Below, piece by piece: positions 1-8,132 of a stretch of DNA of 64,000 nucleotides. The notes under the pieces are model-generated. The model was not told where the DNA came from. It searched no databases and saw nothing but the letters and a program-made list of their open reading frames with translations. Source of the stretch: Faecalibacterium sp. I4-3-84 (GTDB lineage: Bacteria > Bacillota > Clostridia > Oscillospirales > Ruminococcaceae); the NCBI RefSeq assembly GCF_023347255.1, contig NZ_CP094466.1, positions 2,170,001-2,234,000 on the forward strand. Reading direction: 5' to 3'. Every line of letters begins with the position of its first letter. The stretch's first letter is position 1. The position numbers and the translations under genes were made by a program.

Positions 1-1
1 C

Positions 2-622
2 TACGTGCTCTACAACCTCACTCAGGAGCAGCTGGCGCATATCCGTCTGCCGCTGGGCGGCCTGCACAAGACTGAGGTGCGCGAGATCGCGGAGCAGCAC
101 AAATTTGTCAATGCCCGCAAGCACGACAGTCAGGACATCTGCTTCGTGCCGGATGGCGACTATGCCCGCTTTATGGAGGACTTCACCGGCAAACACTACC
201 CGGCAGGTGATTTTCTGGACGAGAGCGGCAGGGTGGTGGGCACCCACAATGGCGCGGTGCGGTACACCATCGGCCAGCGCAAGGGGCTGGGGCTTGCCAT
301 GGGGGCACCTGTGTACGTCTGCGGCAAGGACATGCAGGCAAACACCGTCACGGTAGGGCCGGAGGAGATGCTGTTCGACCGCATCGTGTATGCGGACGAG
401 GTGAACTGGATCGCCATTCCGGAGCTGACCGGGCCGCTGCGGGTCACGGCCCGCACCCGGTACCATCAGGTGGAGCAGGCCGCCACCGTCTACCCGGCGG
501 AGTGCGGCTTCCGGCTGGAATTTGACCAGCCCCAGCGCGCCCCTACGCCCGGTCAGGCCGTGGTGCTGTATCAGGGCGACACCGTGCTGGGCGGCGGCAC
601 CATTACGAGAGTGGAAAAGTAA
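2..622 (+). CDS. mnmA: tRNA-specific 2-thiouridylase MnmA, C-terminal part (cut by window edge)
   Basis: MnmA transfers sulfur to U34 of tRNA Lys, Glu and Gln in the cytoplasm. About 206 residues are visible, the last half or more of a roughly 360-residue enzyme; the frame is open at the left edge, so the true start lies outside. The stretch DSQDICFVPDG carries the second catalytic cysteine of the family (the ICF motif), and GQRKGLGL follows as in other MnmA proteins; the C-terminal beta-barrel ends in GGTITRVEK. The stop is 13 bases before the tcdA start, so the two tRNA-modification genes are probably co-transcribed. Confidence 0.93.
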   Translation, partial: YVLYNLTQEQLAHIRLPLGGLHKTEVREIAEQHKFVNARKHDSQDICFVPDGDYARFMEDFTGKHYPAGDFLDESGRVVGTHNGAVRYTIGQRKGLGLAMGAPVYVCGKDMQANTVTVGPEEMLFDRIVYADEVNWIAIPELTGPLRVTARTRYHQVEQAATVYPAECGFRLEFDQPQRAPTPGQAVVLYQGDTVLGGGTITRVEK

Positions 623-635
623 CAAGGAGAATAAA

Positions 636-1406
636 ATGCAAAATCAGTATTCCCGCACGCAGTTGCTGCTGGGCGCGGAAGCTATGGAAAAACTGCACAA
701 TTCCCGCGTGGCGGTGTTCGGCATCGGCGGCGTGGGCGGCTACACGGTGGAAGCGCTGGCGCGCAGCGGCGTGGGGGCACTGGATCTGATCGATGATGAT
801 AAGGTCTGCCTGACCAACCTCAACCGCCAGATCATCGCCACCCGCAGCACGGTAGGGCAATATAAGGTAGATGTGGCTGCGCAGCGCATCCACGACATTG
901 ACCCGGACATCAGGGTGACCACCCACCGGTGCTTCTTTGGCCCGGAAACACAGGACCAGTTCGACTTTACCCAGTACGACTATGTGGTGGATGCCATTGA
1001 CACCGTCACCGGCAAGCTGGCCCTTGTGATGAAGTGCAAGGAGGCGGGCACTCCCATCATCTGCTCCATGGGCGCAGGCAACAAGATGGACCCGACCCGC
1101 TTTGAAGTGACCGATATCTACAAGACCTCGGTCTGCCCACTGGCTAAGGTGATGCGCACCGAGTGCCGCAAGCGCAAAATCAAGCACCTGAAGGTGGTCT
1201 ACTCCAAGGAGCCTGCCATGACCCCCATCGAGGATGACGCCATCAGCTGCAAGTATCACTGTATCTGCCCTCCGGGCACCCAGCGCAAGTGCACCCAGCG
1301 CCGTTCGGTGCCGGGCTCCAATGCCTTTGTACCCTCGGTGGCTGGCCTGATCATCGGCGGCGAGGTGGTAAAAGACCTTGTGGGCTTTGTACCGATGAAG
1401 GGCTGA
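636..1406 (+). CDS. tcdA: tRNA threonylcarbamoyladenosine dehydratase TcdA (ThiF/E1-like)
   Basis: TcdA uses ATP to cyclise t6A at position 37 of tRNA to ct6A. The ATG at 636 follows an AAGGAG box and gives 256 residues, the family length; a longer in-frame opening from 522 would overlap mnmA and is not needed. The N-terminus has the adenylate-binding GIGGVGGYTVEALARSG loop (about residues 27-43), then DLIDDDKVCLTNLNRQ, the E1-like Asp and Asn/Arg region. The C-terminal part is cysteine rich (CICPPG, RKC), as in this family. The t6A synthesis genes tsaE and tsaB lie 20 kb downstream, so precursor and product steps are both represented in the window. Confidence 0.93.
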   Translation: MQNQYSRTQLLLGAEAMEKLHNSRVAVFGIGGVGGYTVEALARSGVGALDLIDDDKVCLTNLNRQIIATRSTVGQYKVDVAAQRIHDIDPDIRVTTHRCFFGPETQDQFDFTQYDYVVDAIDTVTGKLALVMKCKEAGTPIICSMGAGNKMDPTRFEVTDIYKTSVCPLAKVMRTECRKRKIKHLKVVYSKEPAMTPIEDDAISCKYHCICPPGTQRKCTQRRSVPGSNAFVPSVAGLIIGGEVVKDLVGFVPMKG

Positions 1407-1428
1407 TATTTAAAATAGTTTTTACGGA

Positions 1429-1467
1429 ACCCCGGAAAAGTCTGCGGATTTTTCTGGGGTCTTTTCT
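1429..1467 (+). terminator. Intrinsic terminator after tcdA
   Basis: ACCCC-GAAAA pairs with TTTTC-GGGGT around a short loop and is followed by TCTTTT. It ends the mnmA-tcdA unit. Confidence 0.75.
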
Positions 1468-1651
1468 GTTATGGACAGTGTCACCGCCCGCTCTGTCCTT
1501 CTTCCGCTCGCCAGACCACCAGCGGGATGCAGCCCTCGCACTCCCCAGAAGAAAATATCGTCGATTATAGTTCTGGCCCGACCTTCAGACATGGCATCGC
1601 GTCATCCTGCCAGAGCAGGCGGCACCGCTGCGGCACAGGCTTCAAAAATAC

Positions 1652-1752
1652 TGCAAAAATAAATTTGCAACTAATTTGCATTTTGGTATTGCAATTGGAG
1701 AGAATATCGTGTATAATCATCCCTGTTCAAAAATGCAACCAATTTGCAATTT
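1652..1752 (+). promoter_or_regulatory. TGCAA repeat cluster overlapping the transporter promoter
   Basis: Six TGCAA-type elements occur in 100 bp: at 1652, AATTTGCAA at 1662, AATTTGCAT at 1673, the palindrome ATTGCAAT at 1688-1695, ATGCAACC at 1733 and AATTTGCAATTT at 1741-1752. They sit on both sides of, and inside, the -35 box of the transporter gene, so a repressor footprint is likely (inference). The rest of the 1468-1650 gap shows no gene. Confidence 0.5.
1689..1717 (+). promoter_or_regulatory. Sigma-70-type promoter of the metal transporter gene
   Basis: TTGCAA (1689-1694), 17-bp spacer, TATAAT (1712-1717). The -35 box is part of the ATTGCAAT palindrome. Confidence 0.7.
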
Positions 1753-1792
1753 ACTAAAATGAAGCGACGAACGGTCGTTTTTAGGAGCGTAT

Positions 1793-2680
1793 ATGGAACT
1801 GTTTCTGGATGTTCTGGGCGAATCTCTGGTGGATACCGCTAAGATGCTGCCCTTCCTGTTTTTGGCTTATCTTCTGATCGAGTATATCGAGACCCGCCAC
1901 GGTGAGCGCATTGAAGCACTGCTGGCAGGCGGCGGGCGCTGGGGCGCGATTCCGGGCGCGGTGCTGGGCTGTGTGCCGCAGTGCGGCTTCTCGGCCATTG
2001 CGTCCAACTTCTACTCCTCCCGTGTGATCACGCTGGGCACCCTGATGGCCGTCTACCTTGCCACCAGCGACGAAGCCATCCCGCTGCTGGTATCCATGCC
2101 GGCTTATTGGGACAAGCTGGCGGTGCTCATGGTCATCAAGGTGGTATACGCCATTGTGGTGGGCTTTGTGCTGGATTTTGTCCTGCGCGGCGTACTGCCC
2201 AAATCGCTGCGCGGCGGCTACACCGGCCATGCGGATGAAGTGGACTGTCACGAGGAGCACAGCGACGAAGAGGGCAAGCCTGCCCCCATCTGGAAAGCGG
2301 CCCTGCGCCACACGCTGGAGATTTTTGTGTTCATCTTTGCGTTCAGTCTGGTGTTCGGCCTGATCGTCGAGGGCGTGGGCGAAGATGTGTTTGCAGACCT
2401 TCTGGGCAGCATGGGCTTCTTCCAGCCGGTAGTGGCTGCGCTGGTGGGCCTGATCCCCAACTGCGCCGCCAGCGTGCTGCTGACCCAGCTGTATGTGGAG
2501 GGTGCTCTGCGCTTTTCCAGTCTGGTGGCGGGCCTTTGCACCGGTGCAGGCGTGGGCCTTGCGGTGCTGTGGCGCACCAATCCTTCGTGGAAGCAGAACC
2601 TGTTCATCACCGGCCTGACATGGGGTGCAGGCGCATTCCTCGGCGTGGCAATGCAGGTGGTCGTGGCAGTGTTTGCGTGA
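1793..2680 (+). CDS. Putative manganese/arsenic efflux membrane protein (ArsP_2-like, 10 TM)
   Basis: A 295-residue polytopic inner-membrane protein of the family annotated either as arsenic efflux or as putative manganese transporter. It is built as two similar halves: GCVPQCGFSAIASNFY near residue 61 and GLIPNCAASVLLTQLY near residue 221 are matching re-entrant motifs with a conserved Pro-x-Cys. The halves are joined by an acidic, His-rich cytoplasmic loop (about residues 144-163, CHEEHSDEE), a plausible metal-binding segment. The start follows TTAGGAG. Expression is probably metal controlled, given the TGCAA cluster upstream; the transported ion cannot be read from sequence. Confidence 0.75.
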   Translation: MELFLDVLGESLVDTAKMLPFLFLAYLLIEYIETRHGERIEALLAGGGRWGAIPGAVLGCVPQCGFSAIASNFYSSRVITLGTLMAVYLATSDEAIPLLVSMPAYWDKLAVLMVIKVVYAIVVGFVLDFVLRGVLPKSLRGGYTGHADEVDCHEEHSDEEGKPAPIWKAALRHTLEIFVFIFAFSLVFGLIVEGVGEDVFADLLGSMGFFQPVVAALVGLIPNCAASVLLTQLYVEGALRFSSLVAGLCTGAGVGLAVLWRTNPSWKQNLFITGLTWGAGAFLGVAMQVVVAVFA

Positions 2681-2719
2681 TCACAAGAAGGAGCCGCAAA
2701 GAAAACGGCATCGTGAAAT

Positions 2720-2764
2720 AAAATAAGGCTATTGCATGGAATTCTGTGCGATAGCCTTATTTTT
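2720..2764 (+). terminator. Intrinsic terminator after the transporter gene
   Basis: AAAATAAGGCTATTGC pairs with GCGATAGCCTTATTTT, and a T tract closes it. Confidence 0.85.
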
Positions 2765-2838
2765 ATGCCCAAATGCACCCCAATTTTAAAAAAGTATGGT
2801 ATACTGGTACAAAACTCAGTTCCATAGGGGAGAATAGA

Positions 2839-3729
2839 ATGCAATATAAGATTCTGGCAAGCGATTACGACAACACACTGGTGCCCTTTGGCGAGGGCAA
2901 GCCGCGTCAGAAGGTGGTAAAAGCCATCAAAAAGCTGCAGGCCGCAGGCGGCAGATTTGTGCTCAGCACCGGCCGTGCGTATCCGTGCGTCAACCTCAAA
3001 GGGCAGCTGGGCGGCATCCGGTTCGATTATGCCATCACCTGCAACGGTGCCTGTGTGGTGGACCGCGAGGGCCGTATCGTGGCCGAGCACCCGCTCACTG
3101 CAGAGGAAATGTATGCACTGGTGGATTTCTGCGAGGATTATAACTATCCGCTGCAGTTCAATTTCAGGGATGCCTGCTACGCCTACTGCGAGTATGAATA
3201 TCTGCACAGGGGCTATCAGCAGATGAACAGCATCGGGCTGGACTGTGTGGACGGTGAAGATCAGGACCGCCACCTGATCGACATGCCCCACGCGGCCTTT
3301 GCGGCCATGCCGCCGGAGCGTGTGGCGGACTTCAACGCCAAGTACGGCCATCTGGGCCTGCACTGGATGCAGGTGGGCGCGCAGAATGCCGACGGCCTGT
3401 GCTACTACGACATCGTGCGCGGTGGAATGGACAAAGGCGTTGGCCTTGCCGACCTGTGCGAAAAGATGGGCCTGACACTGGCCGATGCCGTGGCGGCAGG
3501 CGATTCTGCCAACGATGTGGCCATGCTGAAGGCAGCGGGCCTTGGCTGCTGCATGGCAAACGGCACGCCGGACGCAAAGGCTGCCGCCGACCGCATCATT
3601 GGCGATGTGCGGGAGGACGGCCTTGCCGACCTGATCGATGAGCTGTGGTTCGACGGCCCCAGAGCAGAGCCGTCCGGCCGCGACCTTGGCTCGCCTTGGG
3701 ATAAAATTGAAAGTGCAGGCGGACAATGA
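2839..3729 (+). CDS. Cof-type HAD-superfamily hydrolase
   Basis: A cytoplasmic phosphatase-like protein of 296 residues. Motif I is DYDNTLVPFG with the nucleophile and acid aspartates near residues 9 and 11; motif IV is GDSANDVAMLKAA near residue 220; the large cap between them is type C2B, as in Cof/YbiV sugar-phosphate or nucleotide phosphatases. ATG 2839 is chosen because AGGGGAGAATAG precedes it; the in-frame opening at 2773 has no ribosome site. The last four bases (ATGA) overlap the next gene, so translation is probably coupled. The substrate is unknown. Confidence 0.85.
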   Translation: MQYKILASDYDNTLVPFGEGKPRQKVVKAIKKLQAAGGRFVLSTGRAYPCVNLKGQLGGIRFDYAITCNGACVVDREGRIVAEHPLTAEEMYALVDFCEDYNYPLQFNFRDACYAYCEYEYLHRGYQQMNSIGLDCVDGEDQDRHLIDMPHAAFAAMPPERVADFNAKYGHLGLHWMQVGAQNADGLCYYDIVRGGMDKGVGLADLCEKMGLTLADAVAAGDSANDVAMLKAAGLGCCMANGTPDAKAAADRIIGDVREDGLADLIDELWFDGPRAEPSGRDLGSPWDKIESAGGQ

Positions 3730-4214
3730 GCTTTGAACCGGTGTATAACGAACACAGCCGGGCGCTGATCCTTGGCACATGGCCCAGCCCCAAAAGCCGG
3801 GAGATGGCCTTTTACTACGGCCACCCGCAGAACCGCTTCTGGCCCGTGCTGGCCGCGCTGACCGGTGAGCCGGTGCCTGCCCGTGAGGACATTGAAGCCA
3901 AAAAGCAGATCATCCTGCGCCATGGGCTGGCCCTCTGGGACACGCTGGAACGCTGCACCATCACCGGCGCAGCGGACGCTTCCATCAAGGATGCAGTGCC
4001 GAATGATATTGCTGCTCTGCTGGCAAAGGCGCCCATCGAAGCAGTATTCTGCAACGGAGCCACCGCATACCGGATCTATACAAAGTATCTGCAGCCGGTG
4101 TCCGGCATTGCAGCGGTAAAGCTGCCCAGCACCAGCCCGGCAAACGCTGCCTGCCGCCCGGAAAAACTGCGCGAAATCTGGGGCGCGGCCCTCTTGCCGT
4201 GGATCAACAAATGA
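3726..4214 (+). CDS. DNA-deoxyinosine (hypoxanthine) glycosylase, UDG superfamily
   Basis: This 162-residue protein matches the small hypoxanthine-DNA glycosylase branch of the uracil-DNA glycosylase superfamily, which removes deaminated adenine from DNA. Diagnostic parts are GTWPSP at residues 17-22, YYGHPQNRFW at 30-39 with the presumed catalytic Asn36, and the C-terminal LPSTSPANA loop near 132-140. It overlaps the HAD gene by four bases. Pairing with a HAD phosphatase suggests a small nucleotide/DNA housekeeping unit, but that link is inferred only. Confidence 0.85.
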   Translation: MSFEPVYNEHSRALILGTWPSPKSREMAFYYGHPQNRFWPVLAALTGEPVPAREDIEAKKQIILRHGLALWDTLERCTITGAADASIKDAVPNDIAALLAKAPIEAVFCNGATAYRIYTKYLQPVSGIAAVKLPSTSPANAACRPEKLREIWGAALLPWINK

Positions 4215-4244
4215 TGGCCAGGTTGTAAATTATCCGTGAAAGCC

Positions 4245-4272
4245 TTGCGTTTTTCGCGGGGTGCGGTATTAT
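4245..4272 (+). promoter_or_regulatory. Promoter of the XpaC-TelA-LemA-TPM cassette
   Basis: TTGCGT (4245-4250), 16-bp spacer, TATTAT (4267-4272); the first gene starts 41 bases further on. Confidence 0.55.
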
Positions 4273-4313
4273 GGATGACATAAGGGGCAATGCCCCGGAC
4301 AAGGAGAAGAAAC

Positions 4314-4940
4314 ATGAGCAAGATCATCCGCACCAGAAAGCCCAGCGTTCTGCCATTTTATGCAATGGCACTGGTCTTTTTGGTATTGTGCGCGGTACTG
4401 CCGGTGTATAAGCTGTGGGCGCTTCTGGCGGCGCTGGGCGGTGCATTTGTGGCCTTTGGTGCGGCACAGAAGGTCTGCCCGCCCCGGGTGGTGGAGCACG
4501 AAGTGCCTTTCCACACCGGTGTGGAGGATGTGGACGCGATGCTGACCGACATTCAGCAGAAACTGGATACCCTGCACACCCTCAACGAGCAGCTGCCGGA
4601 CCCGCAGCTCTCTGCCGCCATGACCCGCATGGAAAAGGCGGGCCGCTCCATTGTGGAAGCGGTGGAAGCAAACCCGGAAAAGGCAAAGCAGGTGCGCAGG
4701 TTCGCAAACTATTACCTGCCGGATGCGGTGAACGTTCTGCAGCAGTATGCAAAGCTGGCAAAGCAGGGCGTGCGCGGCGAGAATGCCGCAGCCATCCGTA
4801 CCGAGGTGGAGCACAATGCTGCTTCCATTGCCACGGCGTTTGAAAACCAGCTGGATGCCCTGTACGCCGCCGAGAGCATGGATCTTTCGGCAGATATCAC
4901 GGTGCTGCAGAACATGCTCAAAGGGCAGGGCCTGAGCTAA
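4314..4940 (+). CDS. XpaC-like membrane protein (5-bromo-4-chloroindolyl phosphate hydrolysis family)
   Basis: A 208-residue protein with two adjacent membrane segments near the N-terminus (about residues 14-33 and 35-51) and a soluble helical remainder, the layout of the XpaC family that is typically encoded directly before TelA. ATG 4314 follows AAGGAGAAG at an ideal distance. No enzymatic motif is visible; the family name comes from a phenotype rather than a known reaction. The helical part (about residues 60-200) has heptad-like spacing and probably works with TelA at the membrane. Confidence 0.75.
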   Translation: MSKIIRTRKPSVLPFYAMALVFLVLCAVLPVYKLWALLAALGGAFVAFGAAQKVCPPRVVEHEVPFHTGVEDVDAMLTDIQQKLDTLHTLNEQLPDPQLSAAMTRMEKAGRSIVEAVEANPEKAKQVRRFANYYLPDAVNVLQQYAKLAKQGVRGENAAAIRTEVEHNAASIATAFENQLDALYAAESMDLSADITVLQNMLKGQGLS

Positions 4941-4980
4941 GAAAAAAGGTAAACGGTATTTGGAAAGGAAGGAATCTCTT

Positions 4981-6138
4981 ATGGCTGATAATACATTCAA
5001 CTTTGACCTCGATGCACCCGCAGTACCCACCCTGACGCTGGACCCCACCCCGGCAGAAGAGGAAAAGGCGGCACCCGCCCAGCAGGAAGCTGCCGCACCG
5101 GAACAGCCGCAGGTGAACCTGACCCCGGAAGAACAGGCCATGGTGGATCAGTTTGCTGAAAAGATCGATATTACCAACAGCCAGCAGGTGCTGCAGTACG
5201 GCTCCGCCTGTCAGAAGAAGATCGGCGATTTCTCCGAGGCCGCCCTTTCCAAGGTGGCCACCAAGGATCTGGGCGAAGTGGGCGATATGATCACCAGCCT
5301 GATCGGTGAGCTGAAGAGCTTTGATGCAGGCGAGGAAGAAAAAAAGGGCATCCTCGGCTTCTTCAAGAAGAAGGGCGACCAGCTGGATGCCATGAAGATG
5401 AAGTACAACAAGGCCGAGACCAACGTGGAAAAGATCCAGTCCATGCTGGAGGGCCATCAGGTGCAGCTGCTCAAAGACATCGCCATGCTGGATAAGATGT
5501 ACGAGCTGAACATGGCCTACTTCAAGGAGCTGAGCATGTATATCCTTGCCGGCAAAAAGAAGCTGGCCGATGTGCGCGCAAACGAGCTGCAGCAGGCCAT
5601 GGATAAGGCCAAGGCTTCCGGCCTGCCGGAGGATGCACAGGCGGCTCGTGATCTGGCCGACCAGTGCGAACGCTTTGAGAAGAAGCTCTATGATCTGGAA
5701 CTGACCCGCAACATCAGCCTGCAGATGGGGCCGCAGATCCGCCTGCTGCAGAACAACGACACCATGATGGCAGAGAAGATCCAGTCCACCATCGTCAACA
5801 CCATCCCCCTGTGGAAGAACCAGATGGTGCTGGCACTGGGTCTGGCCCACAGCCAGCAGGCCATGCAGGCCGAGCGTGCCGTGACCGACATGACCAACGA
5901 CCTGCTCAAGAAGAACGCCGAGGCCCTGAAGATGGGTACCATCGAGACCGCAAAGGAATCTCAGCGCGGTGTGGTGGATATCGAGACCCTGCAGCAGACC
6001 AACAAGAGCCTGATCGAGACGCTGGACGAGCTGAACAAGATCCAGAGCGAGGGCCGCGCAAAGCGCGCTGCCGCCGAGCAGGAGCTGAACCGCATCGAGG
6101 ACGAACTGAAAGCAAAAATGATGGAGATCCGGAGCTGA
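4981..6138 (+). CDS. TelA-family toxic anion resistance protein
   Basis: A 385-residue, mostly helical protein of the TelA/YceH family, linked by genetics to tellurite and other envelope stress resistance. The first 60 residues are acidic and Pro/Ala rich; the TelA core runs from about residue 60 to the end with long coiled-coil stretches. No membrane segment or signal peptide is visible, so it is cytoplasmic. ATG 4981 follows GGAAAGGAAGG. Stop and next start are one base apart, and the same strand and tight packing place it in one operon with XpaC-like, LemA-like and TPM genes. Confidence 0.88.
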   Translation: MADNTFNFDLDAPAVPTLTLDPTPAEEEKAAPAQQEAAAPEQPQVNLTPEEQAMVDQFAEKIDITNSQQVLQYGSACQKKIGDFSEAALSKVATKDLGEVGDMITSLIGELKSFDAGEEEKKGILGFFKKKGDQLDAMKMKYNKAETNVEKIQSMLEGHQVQLLKDIAMLDKMYELNMAYFKELSMYILAGKKKLADVRANELQQAMDKAKASGLPEDAQAARDLADQCERFEKKLYDLELTRNISLQMGPQIRLLQNNDTMMAEKIQSTIVNTIPLWKNQMVLALGLAHSQQAMQAERAVTDMTNDLLKKNAEALKMGTIETAKESQRGVVDIETLQQTNKSLIETLDELNKIQSEGRAKRAAAEQELNRIEDELKAKMMEIRS

Positions 6139-6139
6139 G

Positions 6140-6898
6140 ATGGCAAACGCAGATTTTTCGCAAAAACAGAACAGCACTTCCGGCGGTTTTGACGCGGGCA
6201 GCTACCGCGAACAAAAGCAGCCGGAGCAGGCCGTGCCGCTGACACCTCTGCAGCAGAAGCTGGCAGGGCTGGAAGCAAAGCTGCCCGCAGCCCTTTCCAC
6301 CCGCGCAGCTGCACTGGCGCTGAGCGTGGTGGTGATGCTGGCGGCCTTTTTGGGCTTTGGCAGCGCCAAGCTGCGCAGCCGGTACAACGAAGTCCGCAAA
6401 TGGTACACGGTGGGTGTGGCGGCAGACAACGGCTATAACCTCAACGAAGAGCTGACCACCCGCATGAACACGGCGGCAAACATCATCACCACCGCCGGCA
6501 GCACGCTGGGAGCGGACAGTGCCGAGGTACAGGCCGCACAGAGCGCGCTGAGCGATTTTACCGCCTGTCTGGAAGCCGTGCAGAACGGCGGCAAAAGTCA
6601 GGCACTCACCTCGCTGCCCTATTATCAGGGCAGCACGATGCATGCGCTGTATCAGGCTAACGAGGTGCTGGGGTCGCGGATCGATCAGCTCTACGCAAAA
6701 CTGCAGGAGCAGGCCGCAGACCCCATGAAGATGGGCGCGGTGCAGGGCCAGTACGGCCAGTTCAACAGTGCGGCTACCATTATCGGCACCCTGAAATACA
6801 ACGATGCCGTTTACGACTACCAGAAAGAGACCGGCGGCTTTCCGGCCAGCGTGTTGGGAGCCATTGCCGGTGTAAAGGAGGTTGAACCCTTCGCATGA
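6140..6898 (+). CDS. LemA-like single-pass membrane protein
   Basis: A 252-residue protein with a disordered 55-residue N-terminus, one membrane helix (about residues 55-77), then a helical domain starting LRSRYNEVRKWY. The end, YNDAVYDYQKETGGFP followed by a short hydrophobic stretch, matches the closing helix of LemA proteins (YNxAVxxYN, P-x-N/S-x-hydrophobic). LemA genes are commonly next to TPM-domain genes, as here: the last four bases overlap the next start. Compared with usual LemA (about 190 residues) the N-terminal extension is unusual. Function is structural or stress related; not known in detail. Confidence 0.65.
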   Translation: MANADFSQKQNSTSGGFDAGSYREQKQPEQAVPLTPLQQKLAGLEAKLPAALSTRAAALALSVVVMLAAFLGFGSAKLRSRYNEVRKWYTVGVAADNGYNLNEELTTRMNTAANIITTAGSTLGADSAEVQAAQSALSDFTACLEAVQNGGKSQALTSLPYYQGSTMHALYQANEVLGSRIDQLYAKLQEQAADPMKMGAVQGQYGQFNSAATIIGTLKYNDAVYDYQKETGGFPASVLGAIAGVKEVEPFA

Positions 6899-7932
6899 AA
6901 AATTTTGCAAAACGCGTAAGCGCTCTGGTGCTGGCCCTTGTGGTGGGCGCAGCGGCCCTGTGCCCGGCGGCCCTTGCCGCCGCCAGCCTGCCGGACCTGC
7001 CCAGAGACGAATGTGTGGTGGATGATGCCAACATCCTGAGCGACAGCACTACCCAGACCATCGTTGATCTGAACAACCAGCTGCAGTCCAGCTGCAACGG
7101 AGCACAGATCGGCGTACTGACTGTAGATTATACGGGTAATTATTCCACTGAGGATTATGCAACACAGGCCTTCAACGCCTGGGGCATCGGCGATGCTACG
7201 AATAATAACGGCGTGCTGATCCTGCTGGTGATGGAATCGCCCATCTACGAGGACGGCGATTACTACGTGACCTACGGCGACGGCTTCCGCAATACCACGC
7301 TGGAAAGTCAGGCCAGTGCCATTGCCCAGAGCATGGAAAACGACTTTGCTGCCTATGATTACGACGGTGCAGTGACCACCTGTGCCAACAATGTGGCCAG
7401 CACCATTGCGGATATCTACGGTGTGAGCCTTTCGGGCAATAATGGCAGCTATGCCCAGCCGGACGACGGCCCCACCACTTTTGAGGATGTCGTTCTGGGC
7501 ATCGTGATCCTGTTCATGTCCCTGATGGTGATGCTGATCATCGTGCTGTTCGTGTTCCGGGTGTTCATTGCACCCATCGGCCACGCAGCAGGCTGGAACT
7601 GGGGTCCCTTTGCATGGGGCTACATGGCAGGTTCGGCCCGTCGGCACCGTCCCGGCCCGCCGCCTCCTCCGGGCCCCGGCTTCGGTCCCGGATACGGCCC
7701 GGGCTATGGCCCCGGCCCCCGCAATGACCGGCCCCGCCCGCCCCGGAACAACAACCGGCGTCCGCCCCGTCCTCCCATGGGCGGCGGCTTTGGCGGCGGG
7801 TCCTTCGGTGGCTCCCGCGGAGGCGGCTCCTTTGGGGGCGGCTCGTTCGGCGGCGGCAGCTTCGGCGGCGGCTCCTTCGGTGGAATGGGCGGCGGCGGCA
7901 GCCACGGCGGCGGCGGTGGCCGCGGCCGTTAA
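6895..7932 (+). CDS. TPM-domain (YgcG-like) exported membrane protein with Gly-rich tail
   Basis: A 345-residue protein with a signal peptide (residues 1 to about 27, cleaved after ALAAA), a TPM domain (about 35-180; opening VVDDANILSD and the GVLILLVMESP core are typical), one membrane helix near 198-224, and a cytoplasmic tail. The tail is first Pro/Gly/Arg rich (about 245-290) and then a long GGGSFGG repeat to the end. TPM domains occur in membrane-protein repair and photosystem II assembly factors; in Firmicutes they accompany LemA. Start overlaps the upstream gene by four bases. The repeat tail may be unstable in length. Confidence 0.85.
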   Translation: MKNFAKRVSALVLALVVGAAALCPAALAAASLPDLPRDECVVDDANILSDSTTQTIVDLNNQLQSSCNGAQIGVLTVDYTGNYSTEDYATQAFNAWGIGDATNNNGVLILLVMESPIYEDGDYYVTYGDGFRNTTLESQASAIAQSMENDFAAYDYDGAVTTCANNVASTIADIYGVSLSGNNGSYAQPDDGPTTFEDVVLGIVILFMSLMVMLIIVLFVFRVFIAPIGHAAGWNWGPFAWGYMAGSARRHRPGPPPPPGPGFGPGYGPGYGPGPRNDRPRPPRNNNRRPPRPPMGGGFGGGSFGGSRGGGSFGGGSFGGGSFGGGSFGGMGGGGSHGGGGGRGR

Positions 7933-7947
7933 AAACACAAAAACACG

Positions 7948-7989
7948 GAGAACTGCTGTGGGCGGTATGCCTGCGGCAGTTCTCTTTTT
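7948..7989 (+). terminator. Intrinsic terminator after the TPM gene
   Basis: GAGAACTGC pairs with GCAGTTCTC and is followed by TTTTT. Confidence 0.85.
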
Positions 7990-8015
7990 CGGTTTCAGGC
8001 GTGAAGGAAATTCAT

Positions 8016-8044
8016 TTGACAAATCAACTTTGCTAACCTATACT
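8016..8044 (+). promoter_or_regulatory. Promoter of ilvA-ridA
   Basis: TTGACA (8016-8021), 17-bp spacer, TATACT (8039-8044). Confidence 0.75.
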
Positions 8045-8132
8045 GAGAAACATGCATAATAAGCCAGAAATAAAGGCTCTGAGGGCGGAAAAGCCGCAGA
8101 GCAGGGAACGATAAAAATAGAGGGAGAAAACC

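Noticed and set aside
603-1259. Long antisense frame over tcdA
   Set aside because: GC-rich shadow of a well-supported gene; no ribosome site and low-complexity His/Gly-rich product.
2248-3780. 510-codon minus-strand frame across the transporter and HAD genes
   Set aside because: It crosses a terminator and two real genes on the other strand; the product resembles nothing.
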